Shown piece by piece: positions 37,391-52,840 of a stretch of DNA of 64,000 bases (its first letter is position 1; each line of letters opens with the position of its first letter). Position numbers and translations under genes: made by a program. The DNA comes from Melieria omissa (Eukaryota; Arthropoda; Insecta; Diptera; Ulidiidae): NCBI GenBank assembly GCA_963971225.1, contig CAXARI010000157.1, forward strand, positions 124,001 to 188,000, given 5' to 3'. Under the pieces are notes generated by a model. It saw only the letters and a program-made list of their open reading frames with translations, searched no databases and was not told the DNA's origin.

Positions 37391-38570
37391 TGCAACCACT
37401 AAAATGCTTGTCAACACCAAATGCATAAGTGCATATTAATAATTGACCCCTTAAAATTTAGCCAGAGTCTTATGCTTTCTATATTGGTCCCTACCTTTTC
37501 ATTATCCGTCAGGAATAATGAGCATATCGATGCGCAAGGATAACATTGAAAAACTGCCTATTACAAAATACACACTCACCACTAAAGTGCTTATAGATTC
37601 CAAACGGTATGGGTTACGTTAATAAAAAACCCCTTAAAATGTAGCTAGAGATTGCAGCTTTATCAAATTAAATCAATAATTTCATTACTATTAGGCAATC
37701 ATGAACAGATCGATGCGCAAGAGTGACATTAAATGGCTGCCTACTGCAAAATCAATAAAATGCTTGTAAAATATGATGATTCTAGGTTTATAGAAAAAAT
37801 AATAACCTTAAAACCTAGCTGGAGTTTTGAGCTTTCATAAATGGGGTCAATCTTCTCGTTATCTCAAATAATGCAGGGGAATTTCGTTGTGGAAAAGTGA
37901 TATCGACCACATGATACATCTATATCAGGGGTGCCCAAAATATTCTTATGGAAAAGCAAAAACCAATACATGTGAAGTTGCCCAAAAAATGCAAACAAAT
38001 TATTTAATTAATTGAATTAGTTGAAAGCACATTGTGCATTTCGCTTGACCCTTAAAATTATAAGTGAAAAAAATATAATGTTCCCATTTGTCATTGCCGA
38101 AAGGCCAACCAATCGCCAAAACAAAAACTACAACAACAAAAGCATCTAATTTTTTTTCATACATACAATTTCTTGAGGCAACAAAACAAAAATCCGCGCA
38201 GCCCCCACACGTGTTGCTTCGTTGCTGTCACACCAACGACTGATTGAAAGAATGCACCTCTGATCTATATAACCAATCAAATGCTTGTGGAACCGAAGTA
38301 TACACAATCACTTTAATCAAAATGGCGTCAAAATTAAGCCAGAGTGACCACCTTTCACCAATTTGGTAAATAAAAAAAATATCCCACCGGCAGCATGATC
38401 GAAATTATGGCTGTTAAATCTCGACCCGTTAACGGATTTTAAAAATATTATGCCTTATTATTTAGCTAGACTCGTATGCTTTCTATAATGGTATCAATCA
38501 TCCTTCTATACCCCAAGGTTCGAAAGCAAATCGTTTTGGAACGGTGACTTTGAAAAAATTGCTACTTGGG
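37391..38570. repeat. Satellite unit 32 (1180 bp)
   Basis: MITE copy 37926-38262. Same class as units 29, 38 and 41 from subunit C on; AATCAATAAAATG in subunit B/C. Confidence 0.95.
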
Positions 38571-39768
38571 TGCAACCACTAAAATGTTTGTCAACACCAA
38601 ATGCATAAGTGCATATTAATAATTGACCACTTAAAATTTAGCCAGAGTCTTATGCTTTCTATATTGGTCCCTACCTTTTCATTATCCTTCAGGAATAATG
38701 AGCATGTCGATGCGCAAGGATAACATTGAAAAACTGCCTATTACAAAATACACACTCACCACTAAAGTGCTTATAGATTCCAAACGGTATGGGTTACGTT
38801 AATAAAAAACCCCTTAAAATGTAGCTAGAGATTGCAGCTTTATCAAATTAAATCAATAATTTGATTACTATTCCGCTATCATGAACAGATCGATGCGCAA
38901 AAGTGACATTAAATGGCTGCCTACTGCAAAATCGATAAAATGCTTGTAAAATATGATGAGTCTAGGTTTATAGAAAAAATAATAACCTTAAAACCTAGCT
39001 GGAGTTTTGAGCTTTCATAAATGGGGCCAATCTTCTCGCTATCTCAGATAATGCAGGAGAATTTCGTTGTGGAAAAGTGATATCGACCACATGATACATC
39101 TATATCAGGGGTGCCCAAAATCTTCTTATGGAAAAGCAAAAACCAATACATGTAAAGTTGCCCAAAAAAAATGCAAACAAATTATTTAATTAATTGAATT
39201 AGTTGAAAGCACATTGTGCATTTCGCTTGACCCTTAAAATTATAAGTGAAAAAAATATTATGTTCCCATTTGTCATTGCCGAAAGGCCAACCAATCGCCA
39301 ACACAAAAAAGCATACACACAAAAACTACAACAACAAAAGCATCTAATTTTTTTTCATACATACAATTTCTTGAGGCAACAAAACAAAAATCCGCGCAGC
39401 CCCCACACGTGTTGCTTCGTTGCTGTCACAACAACGACTGATTGAAAGAATGCACCTCTGATCTATATAACCAATCAAATGCTTGTGGAACCTAAGTACG
39501 CACAATCACTTTAATCAAAATGGCGTCAAAATTAAGCCAGAGTGACCACCTTTCACCAATTTGGTAAATAAAAAAAATATCCCACCGGCAGCTTGATCGA
39601 AATTATGGCTCTTAAATCTCGACCCGTTAACGGATTTTAATAATATTATGCCTTATTATTTAGCTAGACTCGTATGCTTTCTATAATGGTATCAATCATC
39701 CTTCTATACCCCAAGGTTCGAAAGCAAATCGATTTGGAACGGTGACTTTGAAAAAATTGCTACTTGGG
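38571..39768. repeat. Satellite unit 33 (1198 bp)
   Basis: MITE copy 39106-39460, long form. Copy of unit 30, with A to T at 38877. Confidence 0.95.
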
Positions 39769-40949
39769 TGCAACCACTAAAATGCTTGTCAACACCAAAT
39801 GCATAAGTGCATATTAATAACTGACCCCTTAAAATTTAGCCAGAGTCTTATGCTTTCTATATTGGTCCCTACCTTTTCATTATCCTTCAGGAATAATGAT
39901 CATATCGATGCGCAAGGATAACATTGAAAAACTGCCTATTACAAAATACACACTCACCACTAAAGTGCTTATAGATTCCAAACGGTATGGGTTACGTTAA
40001 TAAAAAACCCCTTAAAATGTAGCTAGAGATTGCAGCTTTATCAAATTAAATCAATAATTTGATTACTATTAGGCAATCATGAACAGATCGATGCGCAAGA
40101 GTGACATTAAATGGCTGCCTACTGCAAAATCGATAAAATGCTTGTAAAATATGATGATTCTAGGTTTATAGAAAAAATAATAACCTTAAAACCTAGCTGG
40201 AGTTTTGAGCTTTCATAAATGGGGTCAATCTTCTCGCTATCTCAAATAATGCAGGAGAATTTCGTTGTGGAAAAGTGATATCGACCACATGATACATCTA
40301 TATCAGGGGTGCCCAAAGTCTTCTTATGGAAAAGCAAAAACCAATACATTTAAAGTTGCCCAAAAAAATGCAAACAAATTATTTAATTAATTGAATTAGT
40401 TGAAAGCACATTGTGCATTTCGCTTGACCCTTAAAATTATAAGTGAAAAAAATATAATGTTCCCATTTGTCATTGCCGAAAGGCCAACCAATCGCCAAAA
40501 CAAAAACTACAGCAACAAAAGCATCTAATTTTTTTTCATACATACAATTTCTTGAGGCAACAAAACAAAAATCCGCGCAGCCCCCACACGTGTTGCTTCG
40601 TTGCTGTCACAACAACGACTGATTGAAAGAATGCACCTCTGATCTATATAATCAATCAAATGCTTGTGGAACCTAAGTACGCACAATCACTTTAATCAAA
40701 ATGGCGTCAAAATTAAGCCAGAGTGACCTCCTTTCACCAATTTGGTGAATAAAAAAAATATCCCACCGGCAGCATGATCCAAATTATGGCTGTTAAATCT
40801 CGACCCGTTAACGGATTTTAATAATATTATGCCTTATTATTTAGCTAGACTCGTATGCTTTCTATAATGGTATCAATCATCCTTCTATACCCCAAGGTTC
40901 GAAAGCAAATCGATTTGGAACAGTGACTTTGAAAAAATTGCTACTTGGG
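39769..40949. repeat. Satellite unit 34 (1181 bp)
   Basis: MITE copy 40304-40641. Copy of unit 31. Confidence 0.95.
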
Positions 40950-42146
40950 TGCAACCACTAAAATGCTTGTCAACACCAAATGCATAAGTGCATATTAATA
41001 ATTGACCCCTTAAAATTTAGCCAGAGTCTTATGCTTTCTATATTGGTCCCTACCTTTTCATTATCCGTCAGGAATAATGAGCATATCGATGCGCAAGGAT
41101 AACATTGAAAAACTGCCTATTACAAAATACACACTCACCACTAAAGTGCTTATAGATTCCAAACGGTATGGGTTACGTTAATAAAAAACCCCTTAAAATG
41201 TAGCTAGAGATTGCAGCTTTATCAAATTAAATCAATAATTTCATTACTATTAGGCAATCATGAACAGATCGATGCGCAAGAGTGACATTAAATGGCTGCC
41301 TACTGCAAAATCAATAAAATGCTTGTAAAATATGATGATTCTAGGTTTATAGAAAAATAATAACCTTAAAACCTAGCTGGAGTTTTGAGCTTTCATAAAT
41401 GGGGTCAATCTTCTCGCTATCTCAGATAATACAGGAGAATTTCGTTGTGGAAAAGTGATATCGACCACATGATACATCTATATCAGGGGTGCCCAAAATC
41501 TTCTTATGGAAAAGCAAAAACCAATACATGTAAAGTTGCCCAAAAAAAATGCAAACAAATTATTTAATTAATTGAATTAGTTGAAAGCACATTGTGCATT
41601 TCGCTTGACCCTTAAAATTATAAGTGAAAAAAATATTATGTTCCCATTTGTCATTGCCGAAAGGCCAACCAATCGCCAACACAAAAAAGCATACACACAA
41701 AAACTACAACAACAAAAGCATCTAATTTTTTTTCATACATACAATTTCTTGAGGCAACAAAACAAAAATCCGCGCAGCCCCCACACGTATTGCTTCGTTG
41801 CTGTCACAACAACGACTGATTGAAAGAATGCACCTCTGATCTATATAACCAATCAAATGCTTGTGGAACCTAAGTACGCACAATCACTTTAATCAAAATG
41901 GCGTCAAAATTAAGCCAGAGTGACCACCTTTCACCAATTTGGTAAATAAAAAAAATATCCCACCGCCAGCATGATCGAAATTATGGCTGTTAAATCTCGA
42001 CCCGTTAACGGATTTTAATAATATTATGCCTTATTATTTAGCTAGACTCGTATGCTTTCTATAATGGTATCAATCATCCTTCTATACCCCAAGGTTCGAA
42101 AGCAAATCGATTTGGAACGGTGACTTTGAAAAAATTGCTACTTGGG
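40950..42146. repeat. Satellite unit 35 (1197 bp), mosaic
   Basis: MITE copy 41484-41838, long form, CACGTATTGC. Follows unit 32 up to about 41356, then switches to the GATAATACAGG class shared with units 44, 47 and 52. Confidence 0.95.
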
Positions 42147-43344
42147 TGCAACCACTAAAATGCTTGTCAACACCAAATGCATAAGTGCATATTAATAATT
42201 GACCCCTTAAAATTTAGCCAGAGTCTTATGCTTTCTATATTGGTCCCTAACTTTTCATTATCCTTCAGGAATAATGAGCATATCGATGCGCAAGGATAAC
42301 ATTGAAAAACTGCCTATTACAAAATACACACTCACCACTAAAGTGCTTATAGATTCCAAACGGTATGGGTTACGTTAATAAAAAACCCCTTAAAATGTAG
42401 CTAGAGATTGCAGCTTTATCAAATTAAATCAATAATTTGATTACTATTAGGCAATCATGAACAGATCGATGCGCAAGAGTGACATTAAATGGCTGCCTAC
42501 TGCAAAATCGATAAAATGCTTGTAAAATATGATGATTCTAGGTTTATAGAAAAAATAATAACCTTAAAACCTAGCTGGAGTTTCGAGTTTTCATAAATGG
42601 GGTCAATCTTCTCGCTATCTCAAATAATGCAGGAGAATTTCGTTGTGGAAAAGTGATATCGACCACATGATACATCTATATCAGGGGTGCCCAAAGTCTT
42701 CTTATGGAAAAGCAAAATCCAATACATGTAAAGTTGCCCAAAAAAAATGCAAACAAATTATTTAATTAATTGAATTAGTTGAAAGCACATTGTGCATTTC
42801 GCTTGACCCTTAAAATTATAAGTGAAAAAAATATAATGTTCCCATTTGTCATTGCCGAAAGGCCAACCAATCGCCAACACAAAAAAGCATACACACAAAA
42901 ACTACAACAACAAAAGCATCTAATTTTTTTTCATACATACAATTTCTTGAGGCAACAAAACAAAAATCCGCGCAGCCCCCACACGTGTTGCTTCGTTGCT
43001 GTCACAACAACGACTGATTGAAAGAATGCACCTCTGATCTATATAACCAATCAAATGCTTGTGGAACCTAAGTACGCACAATCACTTTAATCAAAATGGC
43101 GTCAAAATTAAGCCAGAGTGACCACCTTTCACCAATTTGGTAAATAAAAAAAATATCCCACCGGCAGCTTGATCGAAATTATGGCTCTTAAATCTCGACC
43201 CGTTAACGGATTTTAATAATATTATGCCTTATTATTTAGCTAGACTCGTATGCTTTCTATAATGGTATCAATCATCCTTCTATACCCCAAGGTTCGAAAG
43301 CAAATCGATTTGGAACGGTGACTTTGAAAAAATTGCTACTTGGG
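42147..43344. repeat. Satellite unit 36 (1198 bp)
   Basis: MITE copy 42682-43036, long form. Has GAGTTTCGAGTTTTC, whereas its counterpart unit 45 has GAGTTTTGAGCTTTC. Confidence 0.95.
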
Positions 43345-44525
43345 TGCAACCACTAAAATGCTTGTCAACACCAAATGCATAAGTGCATATTAATAACTGA
43401 CCCCTTAAAATTTAGCCAGAGTCTTATGCTTTCTATATTGGTCCCTACCTTTTCATTATCCTTCAGGAATAATGAGCATGTCGATGCGCAAGGATAACAT
43501 TGAAAAACTGCCTATTACAAAATACACACTCACCACTAAAGTGCTTATAGATTCCAAACGGTATGGGTTACGTTAATAAAAAACCCCTTAAAATGTAGCT
43601 AGAGATTGCAGCTTTATCAAATTAAATCAATAATTTGATTACTATTAGGCAATCATGAACAGATCGATGCGCAAGAGTGACATTAAATGGCTGCCTACTG
43701 CAAAATCGATAAAATGCTTGTAAAATATGATGATTCTAGGTTTATAGAAAAAATAATAACCTTAAAACCTAGCTGGAGTTTTGAGCTTTCATAAATGGGG
43801 TCAATCTTCTCGCTATCTCAAATAATGCAGGAGAATTTCGTTGTGGAAAAGTGATATCGACCACATGATACATCTATATCAGGGGTGCCCAAAGTCTTCT
43901 TATGGAAAAGCAAAAACCAATACATTTAAAGTTGCCCAAAAAAATGCAAACAAATTATTTAATTAATTGAATTAGTTGAAAGCACATTGTGCATTTCGCT
44001 TGACCCTTAAAATTATAAGTGAAAAAAATATAATGTTCCCATTTGTCATTGCCGAAAGGCCAACCAATCGCCAAAACAAAAACTACAGCAACAAAAGCAT
44101 CTAATTTTTTTTCATACATACAATTTCTTGAGGCAACAAAACAAAAATCCGCGCAGCCCCCACACGTGTTGCTTCGTTGCTGTCACAACAACGACTGATT
44201 GAAAGAATGCACCTCTGATCTATATAATCAATCAAATGCTTGTGGAACCTAAGTACGCACAATCACTTTAATCAAAATGGCGTCAAAATTAAGCCAGAGT
44301 GACCTCCTTTCACCAATTTGGTGAATAAAAAAAATATCCCACCGGCAGCATGATCCAAATTATGGCTGTTAAATCTCGACCCGTTAACGGATTTTAATAA
44401 TATTATGCCTTATTATTTAGCTAGACTCGTATGCTTTCTATAATGGTATCAATCATCCTTCTATACCCCAAGGTTCGAAAGCAAATCGATTTGGAACAGT
44501 GACTTTGAAAAAATTGCTACTTGGG
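43345..44525. repeat. Satellite unit 37 (1181 bp)
   Basis: MITE copy 43880-44217. Resembles units 31/34 but with GAGCATGTCG in subunit A. Confidence 0.95.
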
Positions 44526-45705
44526 TGCAACCACTAAAATGCTTGTCAACACCAAATGCATAAGTGCATATTAATAATTGACCCCTTAAAATTTAGCCAG
44601 AGTCTTATGCTTTCTATATTGGTCCCTACCTTTTCATTATCCGTCAGGAATAATGAGCATATCGATGCGCAAGGATAACATTGAAAAACTGCCTATTACA
44701 AAATACACACTCACCACTAAAGTGCTTATAGATTCCAAACGGTATGGGTTACGTTAATAAAAAACCCCTTAAAATGTAGCTAGAGATTGCAGCTTTATCA
44801 AATTAAATCAATAATTTCATTACTATTAGGCAATCATGAACAGATCGATGCGCAAGAGTGACATTAAATGGCTGCCTACTGCAAAATCAATAAAATGCTT
44901 GTAAAATATGATGATTCTAGGTTTATAGAAAAAATAATAACCTTAAAACCTAGCTGGAGTTTTGAGCTTTCATAAATGGGGTCAATCTTCTCGTTATCTC
45001 AAATAATGCAGGGGAATTTCGTTGTGGAAAAGTGATATCGACCACATGATACATCTATATCAGGGGTGCCCAAAATATTCTTATGGAAAAGCAAAAACCA
45101 ATACATGTGAAGTTGCCCAAAAAATGCAAACAAATTATTTAATTAATTGAATTAGTTGAAAGCACATTGTGCATTTCGCTTGACCCTTAAAATTATAAGT
45201 GAAAAAAATATAATGTTCCCATTTGTCATTGCCGAAAGGCCAACCAATCGCCAAAACAAAAACTACAACAACAAAAGCATCTAATTTTTTTTCATACATA
45301 CAATTTCTTGAGGCAACAAAACAAAAATCCGCGCAGCCCCCACACGTGTTGCTTCGTTGCTGTCACACCAACGACTGATTGAAAGAATGCACCTCTGATC
45401 TATATAACCAATCAAATGCTTGTGGAACCGAAGTATACACAATCACTTTAATCAAAATGGCGTCAAAATTAAGCCAGAGTGACCACCTTTCACCAATTTG
45501 GTAAATAAAAAAAATATCCCACCGGCAGCATGATCGAAATTATGGCTGTTAAATCTCGACCCGTTAACGGATTTTAAAAATATTATGCCTTATTATTTAG
45601 CTAGACTCGTATGCTTTCTATAATGGTATCAATCATCCTTCTATACCCCAAGGTTCGAAAGCAAATCGTTTTGGAACGGTGACTTTGAAAAAATTGCTAC
45701 TTGGG
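44526..45705. repeat. Satellite unit 38 (1180 bp)
   Basis: MITE copy 45061-45397. Copy of unit 32; start of the second superblock lies within it near 44890. Confidence 0.95.
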
Positions 45706-46903
45706 TGCAACCACTAAAATGTTTGTCAACACCAAATGCATAAGTGCATATTAATAATTGACCACTTAAAATTTAGCCAGAGTCTTATGCTTTCTATATT
45801 GGTCCCTACCTTTTCATTATCCTTCAGGAATAATGAGCATGTCGATGCGCAAGGATAACATTGAAAAACTGCCTATTACAAAATACACACTCACCACTAA
45901 AGTGCTTATAGATTCCAAACGGTATGGGTTACGTTAATAAAAAACCCCTTAAAATGTAGCTAGAGATTGCAGCTTTATCAAATTAAATCAATAATTTGAT
46001 TACTATTCCGCAATCATGAACAGATCGATGCGCAAAAGTGACATTAAATGGCTGCCTACTGCAAAATCGATAAAATGCTTGTAAAATATGATGAGTCTAG
46101 GTTTATAGAAAAAATAATAACCTTAAAACCTAGCTGGAGTTTTGAGCTTTCATAAATGGGGCCAATCTTCTCGCTATCTCAGATAATGCAGGAGAATTTC
46201 GTTGTGGAAAAGTGATATCGACCACATGATACATCTATATCAGGGGTGCCCAAAATCTTCTTATGGAAAAGCAAAAACCAATACATGTAAAGTTGCCCAA
46301 AAAAAATGCAAACAAATTATTTAATTAATTGAATTAGTTGAAAGCACATTGTGCATTTCGCTTGACCCTTAAAATTATAAGTGAAAAAAATATAATGTTC
46401 CCATTTGTCATTGCCGAAAGGCCAACCAATCGCCAACACAAAAAAGCATACACACAAAAACTACAACAACAAAAGCATCTAATTTTTTTTCATACATACA
46501 ATTTCTTGAGGCAACAAAACAAAAATCCGCGCAGCCCCCACACGTGTTGCTTCGTTGCTGTCACAACAACGACTGATTGAAAGAATGCACCTCTGATCTA
46601 TATAACCAATCAAATGCTTGTGGAACCTAAGTACGCACAATCACTTTAATCAAAATGGCGTCAAAATTAAGCCAGAGTGACCACCTTTCACCAATTTGGT
46701 AAATAAAAAAAATATCCCACCGGCAGCTTGATCGAAATTATGGCTCTTAAATCTCGACCCGTTAACGGATTTTAATAATATTATGCCTTATTATTTAGCT
46801 AGACTCGTATGCTTTCTATAATGGTATCAATCATCCTTCTATACCCCAAGGTTCGAAAGCAAATCGATTTGGAACGGTGACTTTGAAAAAATTGCTACTT
46901 GGG
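45706..46903. repeat. Satellite unit 39 (1198 bp)
   Basis: MITE copy 46241-46595, long form. Copy of units 30/33 but with ATATAATG where those have ATATTATG. Confidence 0.95.
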
Positions 46904-48084
46904 TGCAACCACTAAAATGCTTGTCAACACCAAATGCATAAGTGCATATTAATAACTGACCCCTTAAAATTTAGCCAGAGTCTTATGCTTTCTATATTGG
47001 TCCCTACCTTTTCATTATCCTTCAGGAATAATGATCATATCGATGCGCAAGGATAACATTGAAAAACTGCCTATTACAAAATACACACTCACCACTAAAG
47101 TGCTTATAGATTCCAAACGGTATGGGTTACGTTAATAAAAAACCCCTTAAAATGTAGCTAGAGATTGCAGCTTTATCAAATTAAATCAATAATTTGATTA
47201 CTATTAGGCAATCATGAACAGATCGATGCGCAAGAGTGACATTAAATGGCTGCCTACTGCAAAATCGATAAAATGCTTGTAAAATATGATGATTCTAGGT
47301 TTATAGAAAAAATAATAACCTTAAAACCTAGCTGGAGTTTTGAGCTTTCATAAATGGGGTCAATCTTCTCGCTATCTCAAATAATGCAGGAGAATTTCGT
47401 TGTGGAAAAGTGATATCGACCACATGATACATCTATATCAGGGGTGCCCAAAGTCTTCTTATGGAAAAGCAAAAACCAATACATTTAAAGTTGCCCAAAA
47501 AAATGCAAACAAATTATTTAATTAATTGAATTAGTTGAAAGCACATTGTGCATTTCGCTTGACCCTTAAAATTATAAGTGAAAAAAATATAATGTTCCCA
47601 TTTGTCATTGCCGAAAGGCCAACCAATCGCCAAAACAAAAACTACAGCAACAAAAGCATCTAATTTTTTTTCATACATACAATTTCTTGAGGCAACAAAA
47701 CAAAAATCCGCGCAGCCCCCACACGTGTTGCTTCGTTGCTGTCACAACAACGACTGATTGAAAGAATGCACCTCTGATCTATATAATCAATCAAATGCTT
47801 GTGGAACCTAAGTACGCACAATCACTTTAATCAAAATGGCGTCAAAATTAAGCCAGAGTGACCTCCTTTCACCAATTTGGTGAATAAAAAAAATATCCCA
47901 CCGGCAGCATGATCCAAATTATGGCTGTTAAATCTCGACCCGTTAACGGATTTTAATAATATTATGCCTTATTATTTAGCTAGACTCGTATGCTTTCTAT
48001 AATGGTATCAATCATCCTTCTATACCCCAAGGTTCGAAAGCAAATCGATTTGGAACAGTGACTTTGAAAAAATTGCTACTTGGG
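46904..48084. repeat. Satellite unit 40 (1181 bp)
   Basis: MITE copy 47439-47776. Copy of units 31/34. Confidence 0.95.
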
Positions 48085-49264
48085 TGCAACCACTAAAATG
48101 CTTGTCAACACCAAATGCATAAGTGCATATTAATAATTGACCCCTTAAAATTTAGCCAGAGTCTTATGCTTTCTATATTGGTCCCTACCTTTTCATTATC
48201 CGTCAGGAATAATGAGCATATCGATGCGCAAGGATAACATTGAAAAACTGCCTATTACAAAATACACACTCACCACTAAAGTGCTTATAGATTCCAAACG
48301 GTATGGGTTACGTTAATAAAAAACCCCTTAAAATGTAGCTAGAGATTGCAGCTTTATCAAATTAAATCAATAATTTCATTACTATTAGGCAATCATGAAC
48401 AGATCGATGCGCAAGAGTGACATTAAATGGCTGCCTACTGCAAAATCAATAAAATGCTTGTAAAATATGATGATTCTAGGTTTATAGAAAAAATAATAAC
48501 CTTAAAACCTAGCTGGAGTTTTGAGCTTTCATAAATGGGGTCAATCTTCTCGTTATCTCAAATAATGCAGGGGAATTTCGTTGTGGAAAAGTGATATCGA
48601 CCACATGATACATCTATATCAGGGGTGCCCAAAATATTCTTATGGAAAAGCAAAAACCAATACATGTGAAGTTGCCCAAAAAATGCAAACAAATTATTTA
48701 ATTAATTGAATTAGTTGAAAGCACATTGTGCATTTCGCTTGACCCTTAAAATTATAAGTGAAAAAAATATAATGTTCCCATTTGTCATTGCCGAAAGGCC
48801 AACCAATCGCCAAAACAAAAACTACAACAACAAAAGCATCTAATTTTTTTTCATACATACAATTTCTTGAGGCAACAAAACAAAAATCCGCGCAGCCCCC
48901 ACACGTGTTGCTTCGTTGCTGTCACACCAACGACTGATTGAAAGAATGCACCTCTGATCTATATAACCAATCAAATGCTTGTGGAACCGAAGTATACACA
49001 ATCACTTTAATCAAAATGGCGTCAAAATTAAGCCAGAGTGACCACCTTTCACCAATTTGGTAAATAAAAAAAATATCCCACCGGCAGCATGATCGAAATT
49101 ATGGCTGTTAAATCTCGACCCGTTAACGGATTTTAAAAATATTATGCCTTATTATTTAGCTAGACTCGTATGCTTTCTATAATGGTATCAATCATCCTTC
49201 TATACCCCAAGGTTCGAAAGCAAATCGTTTTGGAACGGTGACTTTGAAAAAATTGCTACTTGGG
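48085..49264. repeat. Satellite unit 41 (1180 bp)
   Basis: MITE copy 48620-48956. Copy of units 32/38. Confidence 0.95.
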
Positions 49265-50462
49265 TGCAACCACTAAAATGTTTGTCAACACCAAATGCAT
49301 AAGTGCATATTAATAATTGACCACTTAAAATTTAGCCAGAGTCTTATGCTTTCTATATTGGTCCCTACCTTTTCATTATCCTTCAGGAATAATGAGCATG
49401 TCGATGCGCAAGGATAACATTGAAAAACTGCCTATTACAAAATACACACTCACCACTAAAGTGCTTATAGATTCCAAACGGTATGGGTTACGTTAATAAA
49501 AAACCCCTTAAAATGTAGCTAGAGATTGCAGCTTTATCAAATTAAATCAATAATTTGATTACTATTCCGCAATCATGAACAGATCGATGCGCAAAAGTGA
49601 CATTAAATGGCTGCCTACTGCAAAATCGATAAAATGCTTGTAAAATATGATGAGTCTAGGTTTATAGAAAAAATAATAACCTTAAAACCTAGCTGGAGTT
49701 TTGAGCTTTCATAAATGGGGCCAATCTTCTCGCTATCTCAGATAATGCAGGAGAATTTCGTTGTGGAAAAGTGATATCGACCACATGATACATCTATATC
49801 AGGGGTGCCCAAAATCTTCTTATGGAAAAGCAAAAACCAATACATGTAAAGTTGCCCAAAAAAAATGCAAACAAATTATTTAATTAATTGAATTAGTTGA
49901 AAGCACATTGTGCATTTCGCTTGACCCTTAAAATTATAAGTGAAAAAAATATTATGTTCCCATTTGTCATTGCCGAAAGGCCAACCAATCGCCAACACAA
50001 AAAAGCATACACACAAAAACTACAACAACAAAAGCATCTAATTTTTTTTCATACATACAATTTCTTGAGGCAACAAAACAAAAATCCGCGCAGCCCCCAC
50101 ACGTGTTGCTTCGTTGCTGTCACAACAACGACTGATTGAAAGAATGCACCTCTGATCTATATAACCAATCAAATGCTTGTGGAACCTAAGTACGCACAAT
50201 CACTTTAATCAAAATGGCGTCAAAATTAAGCCAGAGTGACCACCTTTCACCAATTTGGTAAATAAAAAAAATATCCCACCGGCAGCTTGATCGAAATTAT
50301 GGCTCTTAAATCTCGACCCGTTAACGGATTTTAATAATATTATGCCTTATTATTTAGCTAGACTCGTATGCTTTCTATAATGGTATCAATCATCCTTCTA
50401 TACCCCAAGGTTCGAAAGCAAATCGATTTGGAACGGTGACTTTGAAAAAATTGCTACTTGGG
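49265..50462. repeat. Satellite unit 42 (1198 bp)
   Basis: MITE copy 49800-50154, long form. Copy of units 30/33/39. Confidence 0.95.
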
Positions 50463-51643
50463 TGCAACCACTAAAATGCTTGTCAACACCAAATGCATAA
50501 GTGCATATTAATAACTGACCCCTTAAAATTTAGCCAGAGTCTTATGCTTTCTATATTGGTCCCTACCTTTTCATTATCCTTCAGGAATAATGATCATATC
50601 GATGCGCAAGGATAACATTGAAAAACTGCCTATTACAAAATACACACTCACCACTAAAGTGCTTATAGATTCCAAACGGTATGGGTTACGTTAATAAAAA
50701 ACCCCTTAAAATGTAGCTAGAGATTGCAGCTTTATCAAATTAAATCAATAATTTGATTACTATTAGGCAATCATGAACAGATCGATGCGCAAGAGTGACA
50801 TTAAATGGCTGCCTACTGCAAAATCGATAAAATGCTTGTAAAATATGATGATTCTAGGTTTATAGAAAAAATAATAACCTTAAAACCTAGCTGGAGTTTT
50901 GAGCTTTCATAAATGGGGTCAATCTTCTCGCTATCTCAAATAATGCAGGAGAATTTCGTTGTGGAAAAGTGATATCGACCACATGATACATCTATATCAG
51001 GGGTGCCCAAAGTCTTCTTATGGAAAAGCAAAAACCAATACATTTAAAGTTGCCCAAAAAAATGCAAACAAATTATTTAATTAATTGAATTAGTTGAAAG
51101 CACATTGTGCATTTCGCTTGACCCTTAAAATTATAAGTGAAAAAAATATAATGTTCCCATTTGTCATTGCCGAAAGGCCAACCAATCGCCAAAACAAAAA
51201 CTACAGCAACAAAAGCATCTAATTTTTTTTCATACATACAATTTCTTGAGGCAACAAAACAAAAATCCGCGCAGCCCCCACACGTGTTGCTTCGTTGCTG
51301 TCACAACAACGACTGATTGAAAGAATGCACCTCTGATCTATATAATCAATCAAATGCTTGTGGAACCTAAGTACGCACAATCACTTTAATCAAAATGGCG
51401 TCAAAATTAAGCCAGAGTGACCTCCTTTCACCAATTTGGTGAATAAAAAAAATATCCCACCGGCAGCATGATCCAAATTATGGCTGTTAAATCTCGACCC
51501 GTTAACGGATTTTAATAATATTATGCCTTATTATTTAGCTAGACTCGTATGCTTTCTATAATGGTATCAATCATCCTTCTATACCCCAAGGTTCGAAAGC
51601 AAATCGATTTGGAACAGTGACTTTGAAAAAATTGCTACTTGGG
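50463..51643. repeat. Satellite unit 43 (1181 bp)
   Basis: MITE copy 50998-51335. Copy of units 31/34/40. Confidence 0.95.
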
Positions 51644-52840
51644 TGCAACCACTAAAATGCTTGTCAACACCAAATGCATAAGTGCATATTAATAATTGAC
51701 CCCTTAAAATTTAGCCAGAGTCTTATGCTTTCTATATTGGTCCCTACCTTTTCATTATCCGTCAGGAATAATGAGCATATCGATGCGCAAGGATAACATT
51801 GAAAAACTGCCTATTACAAAATACACACTCACCACTAAAGTGCTTATAGATTCCAAACGGTATGGGTTACGTTAATAAAAAACCCCTTAAAATGTAGCTA
51901 GAGATTGCAGCTTTATCAAATTAAATCAATAATTTCATTACTATTAGGCAATCATGAACAGATCGATGCGCAAGAGTGACATTAAATGGCTGCCTACTGC
52001 AAAATCAATAAAATGCTTGTAAAATATGATGATTCTAGGTTTATAGAAAAATAATAACCTTAAAACCTAGCTGGAGTTTTGAGCTTTCATAAATGGGGTC
52101 AATCTTCTCGCTATCTCAGATAATACAGGAGAATTTCGTTGTGGAAAAGTGATATCGACCACATGATACATCTATATCAGGGGTGCCCAAAATCTTCTTA
52201 TGGAAAAGCAAAAACCAATACATGTAAAGTTGCCCAAAAAAAATGCAAACAAATTATTTAATTAATTGAATTAGTTGAAAGCACATTGTGCATTTCGCTT
52301 GACCCTTAAAATTATAAGTGAAAAAAATATTATGTTCCCATTTGTCATTGCCGAAAGGCCAACCAATCGCCAACACAAAAAAGCATACACACAAAAACTA
52401 CAACAACAAAAGCATCTAATTTTTTTTCATACATACAATTTCTTGAGGCAACAAAACAAAAATCCGCGCAGCCCCCACACGTATTGCTTCGTTGCTGTCA
52501 CAACAACGACTGATTGAAAGAATGCACCTCTGATCTATATAACCAATCAAATGCTTGTGGAACCTAAGTACGCACAATCACTTTAATCAAAATGGCGTCA
52601 AAATTAAGCCAGAGTGACCACCTTTCACCAATTTGGTAAATAAAAAAAATATCCCACCGCCAGCATGATCGAAATTATGGCTGTTAAATCTCGACCCGTT
52701 AACGGATTTTAATAATATTATGCCTTATTATTTAGCTAGACTCGTATGCTTTCTATAATGGTATCAATCATCCTTCTATACCCCAAGGTTCGAAAGCAAA
52801 TCGATTTGGAACGGTGACTTTGAAAAAATTGCTACTTGGG
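51644..52840. repeat. Satellite unit 44 (1197 bp), mosaic
   Basis: MITE copy 52178-52532, long form, CACGTATTGC. Copy of unit 35 at +10694, including its internal switch. Confidence 0.95.

Larger units (their letters stand above)
34196..41356. repeat. Three-unit higher-order duplication, offset 3559 bp
   Basis: 34196 to about 37797 recurs at 37755 to about 41356. Unit lengths 1198-1181-1180 repeat. Differences seen include 35318/38877 (A/T) and a G/C in TACATAGAATT near 36985. Confidence 0.85.
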